The notes under the pieces are model-generated. The model was not told the origin of the DNA, did no database searches, and worked only from the letters and a program-made list of their open reading frames with translations. DNA of 64,000 nucleotides, taken from assembly GCA_900547105.1 (NCBI GenBank), contig URFL01000007.1, forward strand, positions 67,889 to 131,888. Direction: 5' to 3'. The DNA comes from an uncultured Oscillospiraceae bacterium. GTDB lineage: Bacteria; Bacillota; Clostridia; Oscillospirales; Acutalibacteraceae. Position numbers and translations under genes: made by a program. Shown in pieces: positions 51,274 to 60,856 of the stretch. Within the stretch, counting starts at the first letter, position 1. Every line of letters starts with the position of its first letter.

Positions 51274-54099
51274 ATGGCCAATACACATATTACGGTAAAA
51301 GGGGCGCGGGAGCACAACCTGAAAAATGTGGACATCCAGATCCCGCGCGATCAGCTGGTGGTATTCACCGGTTTGTCCGGCTCCGGCAAATCCTCGCTGG
51401 CGTTCGATACCATCTACGCCGAAGGACAGCGGCGGTATGTGGAAAGTCTGTCCTCCTATGCCCGTATGTTTCTCGGGCAGATGGAAAAACCGGATGTGGA
51501 CTATATTGAAGGGCTGTCCCCGGCGATCTCGATCGACCAGAAGACGACCTCGCGCAACCCGCGTTCCACCGTGGGCACCGTGACCGAAATCCACGACTAT
51601 CTGCGTCTGTTGTATGCGCGCATCGGCATCCCGCATTGCCCAATCTGCGGGCGGGAGATCAAACAGCAAACGGTGGATCAGATCGTCGATAAAGTGATGG
51701 AGCTGCCGGAGGGCACCCGTATCCAGCTGCTCGCGCCGGTCGTGCGCGGGCGCAAGGGCGAGTACGCCAAGGAATTTGAATCGGCCCGCAAATCCGGCTA
51801 TGTGCGGGTGCGGGTGGATGGTGAGATTCGCGATTTGTCCGAGGAGATCAAGCTGGTCAAAAACAAAAAGCATACCATCGAAATTGTGGTGGATCGGCTG
51901 GTGGTGCGCGAGGATGTGCGCGGACGATTGGCGGATTCTATCGAAACCGCCACCGGGTTGTCGGGCGGGCTGCTGTCGGTGGATGTGATCGGCGGCGAAG
52001 AAATGACTTTTTCGCAAAATTACGCCTGTCCCGACCACGATATCAGTATGGAAGAGCTGTCCCCCCGGATGTTTTCGTTTAACAATCCTTACGGCGCCTG
52101 CCCCAAATGCACCGGCCTTGGCATTTTTATGTCCATCGATCCGGACATTGTGATCGGCAACCGCCATTTGTCCATCCGCGAGGGGGCGATTCGTGCCACC
52201 GGATGGAGCTATGTTGACAGCGGCACCATTGCCCAGATGTATTACGAGGGATTGGCGGAGCATTACGGCTTTTCGCTGGATACCCCCATCGAAAAGCTGC
52301 CGCCGGAGATACTGGATATTCTGCTGTACGGCACCAAGGGCGAAAAGATCAAGATGCATCGCCGCAGCGAATACGGCGCGGGCGAGTATTATACGGAATT
52401 CGAGGGCATCGTCAACAATCTGGAACGGCGGTATAAGGAAACGCAAAGCTCCTGGATGAAAGAGGAGCTGGAATCGTATATGAGCCAGGTGCCCTGCCCG
52501 GAATGTCATGGGCAGCGCCTGAAACCGGAAATTCTGGCAGTGACGGTGGGCGGCAAGAACATTGCTGAGGTATCCGAGCTGTCGGTGACCGACGCGTTGG
52601 CATTTATGCAGTCGCTGGAGCTGACCGAGCGCGAGCATATGATCGCAGATCGCGTGATCAAAGAGATCAACGAACGCCTTGGCTTTTTGCAAAGCGTGGG
52701 GCTGGAATATCTGCATCTGTCCCGTATGGCGGGAACGCTGTCCGGCGGCGAAAGCCAGCGTATCCGGCTGGCAACCCAGATCGGATCGTACCTGATGGGG
52801 GTGCTGTATATTCTGGATGAGCCCAGCATCGGGCTGCACCAGCGGGATAACGACAAGCTGCTCGCCACGCTGAAACGCTTGCGCGATTTGGGCAATACGC
52901 TGATCGTGGTGGAGCATGACGAGGACACCATGCGCGCGGCAGACTGGATCGTGGACATCGGTCCCGGTGCCGGTGTGCACGGCGGTCAGGTGATCTATTC
53001 TGGTCCCGCCAAGGATATTGTGAATTGCCCGGACTCCATTACCGGACAGTACCTCAGCGGAAAGCGCTGTATTCCGATTCCCGAGCATCGCCGCCCCGGC
53101 AACGGCAAAAAGCTGGTGGTGCGCGGCGCCAAGGAAAACAATCTGAAAAACATCGATGTCACCTTTAAGCTGGGGGCGTTCAACTGCGTCACCGGTGTGT
53201 CGGGCTCCGGCAAATCCTCACTGGTCAACGAGATTTTGTACAAGCGGCTGGCGGCGGATCTGAACAACGCGCGTGCCCGCGCCGGCAAGCACCGCGCCAT
53301 TGATGGCATTGAGCATCTGGACAAGGTGATCGACATTAACCAAGCGCCGATCGGGCGCACGCCGCGCTCCAATCCGGCGACCTATACCGGCGTATTCACC
53401 GATATTCGCGAGCTGTATGCTTCCACCGCTGATGCGAAAATGCGCGGCTTTTCGGCGGGGCGCTTCTCCTTTAATGTCAAGGGCGGTCGCTGCGAGGCAT
53501 GCCAGGGCGATGGCATCATCAAGATAGAAATGCATTTTTTGCCGGATATTTATGTGCCCTGCGAGGTGTGCAAAGGGCACCGTTACAACCGCGAAACGCT
53601 GGAAGTGAAATACAAAAGCAAGAGCATTTACGATGTGCTGGAAATGACAGCAGAGGAGGGGATGGAGTTTTTCTCCAGTATTCCCAAAATTGCCCGCAAG
53701 CTGAAAACGCTGTGCGATGTGGGGCTTGGCTATATCAAAATCGGACAGCCCGCTACCACGCTGTCCGGCGGCGAAGCCCAGCGGGTCAAGCTGGCGACCG
53801 AGCTCTCCCGCCGCGCCACCGGTAAAACGGTCTATATTTTGGACGAGCCGACTACCGGTCTGCACACTGCCGATGTGCATCAGCTGATCCAAGTGCTGCA
53901 AAAGCTGGTGGACGGCGGCAACACGGTGATTGTGATCGAGCATAATCTGGATGTGATCAAAACCGCCGATTATATCGTGGATCTGGGACCGGAAGGCGGC
54001 GATCGCGGCGGCTTGGTGGTGGCGTGCGGCACTCCCGAAGAGGTGGCCGCCACGCCGGGCTCTTACACCGGACAGTATCTCAAAAAGATGTTGAAATAA
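51274..54099 (+). CDS. uvrA: UvrABC excinuclease subunit A
   Basis: A 941-residue DNA-damage sensor ATPase. Two ABC modules are visible: Walker A GLSGSGKSSLAFD (residues 30-42) and signature LSGGESQRIRLA in the first, GVSGSGKSSLVNE and LSGGEAQRVKLA in the second. The zinc fingers have CPICGREI, CPECHGQRL and CEACQGDGI with CEVCKGHRY. AGGAAGGA precedes ATG 51274. With uvrB it starts nucleotide excision repair of bulky lesions. Confidence 0.98.
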   Translation: MANTHITVKGAREHNLKNVDIQIPRDQLVVFTGLSGSGKSSLAFDTIYAEGQRRYVESLSSYARMFLGQMEKPDVDYIEGLSPAISIDQKTTSRNPRSTVGTVTEIHDYLRLLYARIGIPHCPICGREIKQQTVDQIVDKVMELPEGTRIQLLAPVVRGRKGEYAKEFESARKSGYVRVRVDGEIRDLSEEIKLVKNKKHTIEIVVDRLVVREDVRGRLADSIETATGLSGGLLSVDVIGGEEMTFSQNYACPDHDISMEELSPRMFSFNNPYGACPKCTGLGIFMSIDPDIVIGNRHLSIREGAIRATGWSYVDSGTIAQMYYEGLAEHYGFSLDTPIEKLPPEILDILLYGTKGEKIKMHRRSEYGAGEYYTEFEGIVNNLERRYKETQSSWMKEELESYMSQVPCPECHGQRLKPEILAVTVGGKNIAEVSELSVTDALAFMQSLELTEREHMIADRVIKEINERLGFLQSVGLEYLHLSRMAGTLSGGESQRIRLATQIGSYLMGVLYILDEPSIGLHQRDNDKLLATLKRLRDLGNTLIVVEHDEDTMRAADWIVDIGPGAGVHGGQVIYSGPAKDIVNCPDSITGQYLSGKRCIPIPEHRRPGNGKKLVVRGAKENNLKNIDVTFKLGAFNCVTGVSGSGKSSLVNEILYKRLAADLNNARARAGKHRAIDGIEHLDKVIDINQAPIGRTPRSNPATYTGVFTDIRELYASTADAKMRGFSAGRFSFNVKGGRCEACQGDGIIKIEMHFLPDIYVPCEVCKGHRYNRETLEVKYKSKSIYDVLEMTAEEGMEFFSSIPKIARKLKTLCDVGLGYIKIGQPATTLSGGEAQRVKLATELSRRATGKTVYILDEPTTGLHTADVHQLIQVLQKLVDGGNTVIVIEHNLDVIKTADYIVDLGPEGGDRGGLVVACGTPEEVAATPGSYTGQYLKKMLK

Positions 54100-54117
54100 T
54101 CGCTATCTCTTGGCTCT

Positions 54118-54154
54118 AACGCCCCCGAAAGTCGCCGCTTTCGGGGGCGTTTTG
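54118..54154 (+). terminator. Terminator of uvrBA
   Basis: AACGCCCCCGAAAG and CTTTCGGGGGCGTT form a 14-bp stem with six bases in the loop, followed by T residues. Confidence 0.92.
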
Positions 54155-54237
54155 ATAGAATTTACAAATCTTTCATATACTAACCGTGGGAATACGGTAT
54201 GATACTAAAAGGAAATCGGCGGGATGGAGACAGTAGG

Positions 54238-55119
54238 ATGTTTGGATATGTAAAGACCTTTCAGCCGGAACTGAAAATGGGGGAGTTCGAGCAGTATCGC
54301 GGCGTTTATTGCTCGCTGTGCAAACAGCTGGGCAAAAGCTACGGCTTTTGGTCGCGGATGACGCTGAGCTACGACTTCACCTTTTTGGCACTGTTCCATA
54401 TGGCGCTTTCTCCGTCTTGCGGCGGGTTTGAAAAAAGCCGCTGCACCTTTAATCCTCTGAAAAAATGCCTCTTTTGCCGCGATAACGCGTCTATCCGCTT
54501 GGCAGCGGATGCGGCGGTGTTGCTGGTGTATTACAAGTTGCGGGATAGCGTGGCTGACGATGGCTTTTTCAAGCGCCTGTCCGCCCGCTTTTTGCTGTTG
54601 TTTGCCAAACCGGCACGGCGCAAAGCCGCAGCTCGTTTGCCAAATCTGGACGCGTTGATGGCGGACTGTATGCAGCAGCAGGCGGCGTTGGAGGCGGACG
54701 GATGTGCGTCGATCGACCGTGCTGCCGACCCCACCGCACAGATGCTGGCGGCACTGGCGGCGATGACCGCCTCGTCCGATGAGCAAAAAGCTGTGTGTGA
54801 ACGGTTCGGCTATTGCCTTGGACGCTGGATTTATTTGATGGATGCGCTGGATGATCTGGAGGATGATCTGGCACATCATAACTATAACCCGTTTGTGCTG
54901 TCTCGCCATTTGGATGGCAGCGACGCGGCGGCGATGGCTGCCACCCGCGCATACGCCCAGCAGGCACTGAATGCTTGCGCGGCGGAATGTGTGGACAGCT
55001 ATGATCAACTGACGATCCATCGGTTTGATGGGATCTTGCGCAATGTTTTGCAATGGGGGATGCCCGCACAGCAGAAGCGTATCGTGAATGGAGATGGAAA
55101 GCAACATGGGCGTCAATAA
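54238..55119 (+). CDS. DUF5685-like protein, Cys-rich N-terminal part
   Basis: A 293-residue cytosolic protein that looks like the DUF5685 family. It begins MFGYVKTFQPELKMGEFEQYRGVYCSLCKQLGKSYG, with Cys pairs YCSLCK and CTFNPLKKCLFC that suggest a metal-binding site or Fe-S cluster. The C-terminal half has a prenyl-synthase-like helical motif, LMDALDDLEDDLAHHNYNPF, with Asp repeats of the DDxxD type, so a terpene-synthase-like fold is possible. No function is established. ATG 54238 follows GGAG at eight bases. The J-domain gene overlaps its end. Confidence 0.8.
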   Translation: MFGYVKTFQPELKMGEFEQYRGVYCSLCKQLGKSYGFWSRMTLSYDFTFLALFHMALSPSCGGFEKSRCTFNPLKKCLFCRDNASIRLAADAAVLLVYYKLRDSVADDGFFKRLSARFLLLFAKPARRKAAARLPNLDALMADCMQQQAALEADGCASIDRAADPTAQMLAALAAMTASSDEQKAVCERFGYCLGRWIYLMDALDDLEDDLAHHNYNPFVLSRHLDGSDAAAMAATRAYAQQALNACAAECVDSYDQLTIHRFDGILRNVLQWGMPAQQKRIVNGDGKQHGRQ

Positions 55120-55699
55120 TCCGTATATCGTGTTGGGCGTGTCGCCTGCGGCGACTGATGATGAGATCAAGACCGCCTATCGCAATTTGGCAAAAAAATA
55201 TCATCCGGACAATTTTAGCCAGGATCCGGCTGCAGCGGAGATGGCGCAGGAAAAAATGCAGCAGATCAACGAAGCCTACGACAGCATCATTCGGATGCGT
55301 CGCGGCGGCGCCGGTTCGGCGCAATCGGGTGGCTCTTACGGTGACATCCGCGGTATGATCCGCGGTGGACGCATCCACGATGCCGAAATGCTGCTGGATG
55401 GTGTTCCGGAGAATGCCCGCGATGCCGAGTGGTACTTCCTCAAGGGCACTGTGCTGCATAAAAAAGGCTGGCTGGAGGATGCCTATACCCATTACGCCAC
55501 GGCTTGCCGTATGGATCCCGGCAATATGGAGTACCAGCGCGCGATGAATATGATGAATGCTCAGCGGCAGCGCGGCGGCTATCGCGGCGCCGGCGACCCG
55601 GGACAAATGGGCTGCACAGCGTGTGATGTCTGCAACGGGCTGATTTGTGCCGATTGCTGCTGCGAATGTATGGGCGGCGATTTGATCCGCTGCTGCTAA
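55106..55699 (+). CDS. J-domain (DnaJ-like) protein with Cys-rich tail
   Basis: A 197-residue protein. The N-terminal 65 residues form a J domain, NPYIVLGVSPAATDDEIKTAYRNLAKKYHPDN, with the HPD motif that stimulates Hsp70 (DnaK). A middle helical section has a TPR-like pattern, and the tail is rich in Cys (CDVCNGLICADCCCECMG), possibly zinc- or iron-binding. ATG 55106 has GGA at seven bases upstream and is preferred over ATG 55088, which has no ribosome binding site; the gene overlaps the DUF5685 gene by 14 bases. It may recruit DnaK to a cysteine-rich client. Confidence 0.88.
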   Translation: MGVNNPYIVLGVSPAATDDEIKTAYRNLAKKYHPDNFSQDPAAAEMAQEKMQQINEAYDSIIRMRRGGAGSAQSGGSYGDIRGMIRGGRIHDAEMLLDGVPENARDAEWYFLKGTVLHKKGWLEDAYTHYATACRMDPGNMEYQRAMNMMNAQRQRGGYRGAGDPGQMGCTACDVCNGLICADCCCECMGGDLIRCC

Positions 55700-55712
55700 G
55701 GGGGCAAAACGC

Positions 55713-56246
55713 TTGAAACGAAGCGCAAAGGTTGCCATCAGCGGCGTCTTTTCGGCTCTGGCGCTGGTTTGCATGCTGTTTACCATCTTCCCCTACGCCA
55801 CCTATGCGCTGGCGGGGCTGGCGGGGGCGATTCTGCTGCCGGTGGCGCTGGAATGTGGAAAACCGTGGGCGTTTGGTGCCTATGGCGTGGTATCGCTGTT
55901 GTCGCTGCTGTTGGCGCCGGATATGGAATCCAAGCTGCTGTTTGTCGCCTTTTTCGGGTATTATCCCATTTTGAAGCTGATATTGGATCGTCTGAACCGC
56001 GTGGCTGGTTGGGCGATCAAGCTGGCGGCGTTTAACGCGGCGATGGTGGCCAGCTATTTGCTGATGCTGTATGTGTTCGGGTTGCCCGCCGACACCTTTG
56101 AGCTGTTTGGCGTGAACCTGCCGCTGGTCTTTTTGCTTACCGGCAATGTGGTGTTCTGGCTGTATGACCGGGTACTGTCCGGCTTTGTGGTGATGTATTG
56201 CACCCAGTGGCACGATCGTGTCGCGCATCTTTTGCATTATAAATAA
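55713..56246 (+). CDS. Small polytopic membrane protein
   Basis: A 177-residue protein with about five membrane segments. Its layout, an N-terminal KRSAKVAISGVFSALALVCMLF segment and further hydrophobic helices, resembles the substrate-binding S components of vitamin transporters, but no specific motif was seen and the family is uncertain. TTG 55713 follows a GGGGGC-type site. It is the last gene of the DUF5685/J-domain unit, and a terminator follows. Confidence 0.7.
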   Translation: MKRSAKVAISGVFSALALVCMLFTIFPYATYALAGLAGAILLPVALECGKPWAFGAYGVVSLLSLLLAPDMESKLLFVAFFGYYPILKLILDRLNRVAGWAIKLAAFNAAMVASYLLMLYVFGLPADTFELFGVNLPLVFLLTGNVVFWLYDRVLSGFVVMYCTQWHDRVAHLLHYK

Positions 56247-56248
56247 GA

Positions 56249-56285
56249 AAACCCCTGTTTCATTTCGGTGAAGCAGGGGTTATTG
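56249..56285 (+). terminator. Terminator after the membrane protein gene
   Basis: AACCCCTG and CAGGGGTT with inner TTTCA/TGAAG pairs form the stem, with TATTGCTTTG following; the T run is weak. Confidence 0.7.
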
Positions 56286-56297
56286 CTTTGAAACGCA

Positions 56298-56337
56298 CAA
56301 ATGCGCCGGATAGTCGTTCGACTATCCGGCGCATTTG
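56298..56337 (-). terminator. 19-bp stem after the transglutaminase-like gene
   Basis: CAAATGCGCCGGATAGTCG and its reverse complement, with only TT between, lie one base after the transglutaminase stop codon at 56339. The minus-strand side is followed by TGCGTTTC, so it likely ends the minus-strand operon. Confidence 0.7.
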
Positions 56338-56338
56338 C

Positions 56339-58696
56339 TTATGCCTTTATGGCTTTTTGTTTTTTGAAGAAAGGGCGGAACACCCGATAAATGGCGGCAT
56401 AGCGCAACTTCCAGAACATGATAAACTTGGTGGATCGCGTCAACGCCGGATCGATGACCGCAATGTTTTGCGCAAAGGTGATCAGGGTGCGCAATTCGTA
56501 TTCCTGCAGCGCCTGCTCACCATAGATGGATTTTTCCATCAGATACGCCACACGGGCATATTCGCCTTTGTTGACGGTTACAAACCGATCGGCAATTTCC
56601 TCATCGGTGCCCTCGGTGTTCCATCCAAGGCTGGCATCCAGCTTCCATAGCCAAAGGATGGAATAGATCAGATTTTGCAGTATCAGTACCTTGTGGAATG
56701 CATCGGTGCGTCGGAAAACGCGTTTTTCGTGCATATTGATATACAGCCTCATGATTTCCAGAATCAAAAATACGACGGTCAACAGCAGCGCCAGAACAGC
56801 CACAATGCCGACCAGCACCAGCACAATGTTAATGACCACATTCAACGGTTCCGAATACGGTCTGGCACCGCTGCCGGGGGAGCCGGCAACTTCGTGTGTG
56901 TTTTGCTCGTCGTCATCCAGTGCCGCTTTTTTGTGAGCGGCATCCGGCACAGCTACCATCTGCTGCAACGCCACAGCATCATAGTAGAATCCGGGGGTCA
57001 CATCCACCGGCAGCCAGCCGATACCATCAAAATATACTTCCGCCCAGGCGTGCGCACTGGCTTCGGTCAAAAGAACCGTCCCGTTTTTGCTGTCGGCGAT
57101 GTTGTCGGCGGATATATGGTATCCTTCGACATAGCGCGCGGGAATACCGTGGCTGCGGAAAGCCTCCACCGCCACCGATGCGTATAGTACGGCGTTCCCC
57201 TTGTGGGAGTTGGTCAGGAAGTACACAAGGGGATCGGTGTCGTCCGACGGCGAATTGGGTTGAGCCGCATAACTGACCAGGTTCGCCAGCCGTTCGCGGA
57301 TACGGCAAACGCTGCCGTATATGCTGTCCTGATCGGATGTGCTGTCCTCCCAAAAGATGGAATGAATCATTTTGGACAATCGGGGATTAACGGTGGTATA
57401 TGTGTTGTACACAAAATCACGATAGACCGCCTCGGCACGGCTGTATTGCTTTTGTTGTTCGGTCGTCGGTTCGCTGACCCAATCCTCCCGCACCGTCAGC
57501 TCAGCCGGCTTGCTGGACGACACTTCCTGGAAGGTGTATTCGCTGGCACCAAACAGCTTTCCGGATTTTAAGCGGGTGTCTTTCTCGTCGGAGCTCCATC
57601 GGCTATCGATGGTTTTCAGAGTCGATGGCGCGTAAATATAATAACGCGAGGCGTCTTTGACGGCTACCGTCACCTCGTTGGATTTGACCGTATGGTTGTC
57701 CGACAAAGCATAGTAGTCGGCCACCTGCGTCAACGGGTCAAAATTCTGCTCCGCCAGCCAATCCAGCATGCCGGCGTATTGCCCGCCATAGGCGGCATCC
57801 GAAAGCGGGGTCCAGCTGCCGCTGTTGTAGGAAGCACCCACAAATCCCCGCAGATACAGCGGCTTTTCATATTCCGATCGAACGGTCAGCATCGTATTAG
57901 AACCGCTGTTGAGCGCCGAGGCGTTGTACAAATTGCCGGACGGCAGCACGTCTTCGCCGTAGCGAAAGTCGTGTACCCCTTGTCGCGCCTGTTCGCGCAT
58001 AGAGGTGACGCTGGCAATTTCCCGCTGCGGCAGCAGCATCGCCAGCAAACTGGCGATGACCGCGCAAACGGCAAAAGCCCGCACGGTCTGTGCAGAGGGG
58101 CGACCGTCTTTTTCGGACATCAAAAGCCCCAGACATCCGGACAAATACAGGGCACAGCCGATGGGGGAGAAGAATCCGCCCAACAGCTCCAGTACCAATA
58201 ACCCGCCGCCAATCAACAAACCGGTCAACAGCTTGCGCTTGGCAACAATCAGCCACGCAAGTTGTCCGCAAAGGCAAGCCACCAGTATCGCGACCGACAA
58301 GGCCGCTTGGTGGGATTCTTCCACATTAAACAGCGGGATTCCGGCGGAGTGCATGGTGTTCCAGCTGCGGATCAGGCTGTTTAGCCAAATGCGCAGCCCG
58401 CCCCACACATTGGAAACACCGCCAAAAAGCAGAACCAGCAGATAAGGGATCAAACGCAATGCCCACACTTGCCACAGCGGACGATGTGTTTTGGCAGCCA
58501 GCAGACATAATCCGTATGCAACAGCGGCTGCGCCAAGCGGGATAAGTGGGGCAGTCAGCACATTTTTCAACGGCGCTTGCAGCGTGATGAGTACACCGAT
58601 AAACAACAATACCGAAAGCGTCGTCAGCCAGAAATCAGATTGGCCTTTGGCTTTGGCATTGTGCGCACTTGCCATGTAAATTGATGGATGAGACAT
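56339..58696 (-). CDS. Membrane transglutaminase-like protein lacking the catalytic Cys
   Basis: A 785-residue protein with about six N-terminal membrane segments, a long extracytoplasmic transglutaminase-like domain and another membrane segment near residue 620, plus a cytosolic tail. It belongs to the DUF3488/transglutaminase group found beside MoxR and DUF58 genes. The His H549 (ASAHAWAEVY) and Asp D565 (LPVDVTPG) are kept, but the Cys of the usual 'G-x-C-x-x-F-A-S' is Ala A502 (GNAVLYAS, same spacing to GIPARYVEGY). So peptidase activity is unlikely and binding is more probable. GGAG precedes ATG 58696. It is the last gene of the operon. Confidence 0.9.
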   Translation of the reverse strand: MSHPSIYMASAHNAKAKGQSDFWLTTLSVLLFIGVLITLQAPLKNVLTAPLIPLGAAAVAYGLCLLAAKTHRPLWQVWALRLIPYLLVLLFGGVSNVWGGLRIWLNSLIRSWNTMHSAGIPLFNVEESHQAALSVAILVACLCGQLAWLIVAKRKLLTGLLIGGGLLVLELLGGFFSPIGCALYLSGCLGLLMSEKDGRPSAQTVRAFAVCAVIASLLAMLLPQREIASVTSMREQARQGVHDFRYGEDVLPSGNLYNASALNSGSNTMLTVRSEYEKPLYLRGFVGASYNSGSWTPLSDAAYGGQYAGMLDWLAEQNFDPLTQVADYYALSDNHTVKSNEVTVAVKDASRYYIYAPSTLKTIDSRWSSDEKDTRLKSGKLFGASEYTFQEVSSSKPAELTVREDWVSEPTTEQQKQYSRAEAVYRDFVYNTYTTVNPRLSKMIHSIFWEDSTSDQDSIYGSVCRIRERLANLVSYAAQPNSPSDDTDPLVYFLTNSHKGNAVLYASVAVEAFRSHGIPARYVEGYHISADNIADSKNGTVLLTEASAHAWAEVYFDGIGWLPVDVTPGFYYDAVALQQMVAVPDAAHKKAALDDDEQNTHEVAGSPGSGARPYSEPLNVVINIVLVLVGIVAVLALLLTVVFLILEIMRLYINMHEKRVFRRTDAFHKVLILQNLIYSILWLWKLDASLGWNTEGTDEEIADRFVTVNKGEYARVAYLMEKSIYGEQALQEYELRTLITFAQNIAVIDPALTRSTKFIMFWKLRYAAIYRVFRPFFKKQKAIKA

Positions 58697-58724
58697 GGTG
58701 TTCTCCGTTTCTTTATAACCTTTA

Positions 58725-59915
58725 TTACGATATCACTTTACAAATGATGCGGCAAATCTCGTCGTTTTCCGGATCGGCAGGAATGTTGACGGCTTCACAT
58801 GTGGGGCTGAGAGCGGTATAAACCGCTTTCTCCACATCGTTGGCGCAAACCGCCGTGACACCCACATGGTTGTCCAGCGCACTGAGCTCATGCGGAAATT
58901 CTCCTGCCGAAACCAAAATCAGCCGGCTGAAATGCTGCTCCAAATGTTCTGACCGGAAAAACCGGATGCCGGTTCCGCCGACAGGCTGCACTTGGACACT
59001 GAGCCATTTGTTCAGCATCCGGCTGAGCTCCTGTGCGTTGCGGATCTCGTTGATATTCAGCTCGTGGCTGGTGGGAATAGCCAGACAGAACATAATGCCG
59101 TTGCGCAGCAGCTGTTCACCCAGCGCGATGGTTACCGCAACGGCAGCGTTCAGCTCCTGCTGCGGAACAGCCGCATCGCCGTGTGTCATTCCCAAATCCG
59201 GCATCAGCATCACATCGTAGTGAGAGGGTTCGCTGGATTGCCTGAGATACAGCGTGTCGTATTTGCTGGAGAGTTTCCAGTGGATCGCGCGAATGTCATC
59301 GCCGGGGGAATATTCGCGCATATCATAGGTTTCGCTCGGATCGTTACCATGGCGGTTTTGCAGCGAGCTGCCTGTCTGCGCGGATCCGACCGCGGTCTTT
59401 TCCATGGCCAAAGATACACGCTTTTTATGCGGATACACAATGGTGCGTGCTTCGTCAAACGAATCCATACGCACGCTGAACAACTCCAGCAGATCGCAGA
59501 CTTTTACGTCGATGCACCGAATCAAAATCTCGCCGCAGCCGTCCATAGAGATCTGGGTATCAAAAGAGAGCTCGTTGTGACGAAGCGGCAGCAGAATCAC
59601 CTGCGTTTGCACCGTTCCGAACATCGCGTTGATGATCTCAACAGATACCTGTACATATTTGGCGCTTAGCAATCGGGAAGGACCGCGCACCGTCAACATC
59701 AGCGGCAGTGTGTTTTGCGGTGTGCGTTTGGAATCTACCTGCGCTTGAATGCTCATGCGTTTGCAATCGATCGCCAAACACAGGGCAGACAGAACAGCCA
59801 GCAACAGCATGGCTATGGCAATCACCGCCAGATACAGCTGGCTGAAAAAGAACAGCAGTACCAAAACAATACCAAAAGACACCCAATAGACGATCCGGCA
59901 TTTTTTAGCGGCCAT
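58725..59915 (-). CDS. DUF58-domain protein
   Basis: A 396-residue protein with two N-terminal membrane segments (residues about 8-50) and a DUF58 domain. The family signature is DMREYSPGDDIRAIHWKLSSKYDTLYLRQ near residue 200, followed by a VWA-like fold. DUF58 proteins always accompany MoxR ATPases, and the pair is thought to assemble or chaperone metal- or envelope-linked complexes. It overlaps the moxR stop codon by one base (TGATG) and precedes the transglutaminase-like gene by 28 bases. Confidence 0.93.
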   Translation of the reverse strand: MAAKKCRIVYWVSFGIVLVLLFFFSQLYLAVIAIAMLLLAVLSALCLAIDCKRMSIQAQVDSKRTPQNTLPLMLTVRGPSRLLSAKYVQVSVEIINAMFGTVQTQVILLPLRHNELSFDTQISMDGCGEILIRCIDVKVCDLLELFSVRMDSFDEARTIVYPHKKRVSLAMEKTAVGSAQTGSSLQNRHGNDPSETYDMREYSPGDDIRAIHWKLSSKYDTLYLRQSSEPSHYDVMLMPDLGMTHGDAAVPQQELNAAVAVTIALGEQLLRNGIMFCLAIPTSHELNINEIRNAQELSRMLNKWLSVQVQPVGGTGIRFFRSEHLEQHFSRLILVSAGEFPHELSALDNHVGVTAVCANDVEKAVYTALSPTCEAVNIPADPENDEICRIICKVIS

Positions 59916-60856
59916 CAGCGTTGTGCTCCGGCAGCCGGTTTGATCTCGGTCAGCAGCTTGTTCAGCAGATCACGTGCGCCGATTCCATCTACGCGAGCCT
60001 GCGGGCGCAGCACAATACGGTGTGCGCACACATCCGCGAATATTTCCTGAATATCTTCCGGAATCACATAGTTGCGCTCGTGCAGCACAGCGCAGGCGCG
60101 CGCCATTTTGATCAGCGCGGAGATACCACGCGGGGATACGCCCAGTTCGATCAACGGGTGCGAGCGGGTCGCTTCGCACAGCTGGATAGCATAATCCAGC
60201 ACCGCATCACCGGCGCGGGTGGAGGAAATATAGTTTTGGATTTCTATGATATTTTCAGCATCGGTCACCGCGTTGATGGACTCCAGCGGATTGTTGTAGC
60301 GTTGGGCGTTCAAAATCATCTTCTGATTTTCCACCGAGGGATAACCGATCGTCAAGCACACCATAAACCGGTCCAGCTGCGATTCCGGCAGCGGCTGGGT
60401 ACCGGAGGAACCCAACGGGTTTTGGGTGGCGATGCAGATAAACGGATCGGGCAGGTGGCGGGTGACACCGTCCACGGTGATGGTATGCTCTTCCATCACT
60501 TCTAGCAGCGCCGACTGCGTTTTGGGCGAGGTACGGTTGATCTCGTCCGCGAGGAGCAGCTGGCAGTTGGCAGCACCTTCCACATATTGGAAGCTGTTGG
60601 TCTGCCGATTATACATGGTGAAACCGGTGATGTCCGAGGGCAGCGTATCCATGGTGAATTGGATACGTTTGTTTTGCAGCCCCAGTGCTTTGGAAAACGC
60701 CAGTGCCAGCGTGGTTTTACCGACACCGGGGCAATCCTCCAGCAGCACATGGCCGCCTGCGTAGATGGTCATCAAAACCTTTTCCACGATCTCGCGTTTA
60801 CCCATAAACGCTTTTTCCACTTCGCCGATGATCTGCTTAGACTGTTCAATAATCAT
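59915..60856 (-). CDS. MoxR-family AAA+ ATPase
   Basis: A 313-residue AAA+ ATPase of the MoxR class. Walker A is EDCPGVGKTTLAL near residue 45, Walker B and sensor 1 LLADEINRTSPKTQSALLEVMEE, and arginine fingers and sensor 2 near EDIQEIFADV. These proteins act as chaperone-like remodelers for a partner VWA/DUF58 protein. ATG 60856 was chosen; GGAGG lies 11 bases upstream, and the gene overlaps the LRR gene stop codon (ATGA). Confidence 0.95.
   Translation of the reverse strand: MIIEQSKQIIGEVEKAFMGKREIVEKVLMTIYAGGHVLLEDCPGVGKTTLALAFSKALGLQNKRIQFTMDTLPSDITGFTMYNRQTNSFQYVEGAANCQLLLADEINRTSPKTQSALLEVMEEHTITVDGVTRHLPDPFICIATQNPLGSSGTQPLPESQLDRFMVCLTIGYPSVENQKMILNAQRYNNPLESINAVTDAENIIEIQNYISSTRAGDAVLDYAIQLCEATRSHPLIELGVSPRGISALIKMARACAVLHERNYVIPEDIQEIFADVCAHRIVLRPQARVDGIGARDLLNKLLTEIKPAAGAQR

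Noticed and set aside
51223..53088. 621-codon minus-strand frame over uvrA
   Set aside because: Shadow of uvrA; low-complexity His/Gln/Arg-rich composition.
56298..56337. Mobile-element inverted repeat
   Set aside because: A perfect palindrome with a two-base spacer directly after a stop codon is better explained as a terminator; no transposase is nearby.
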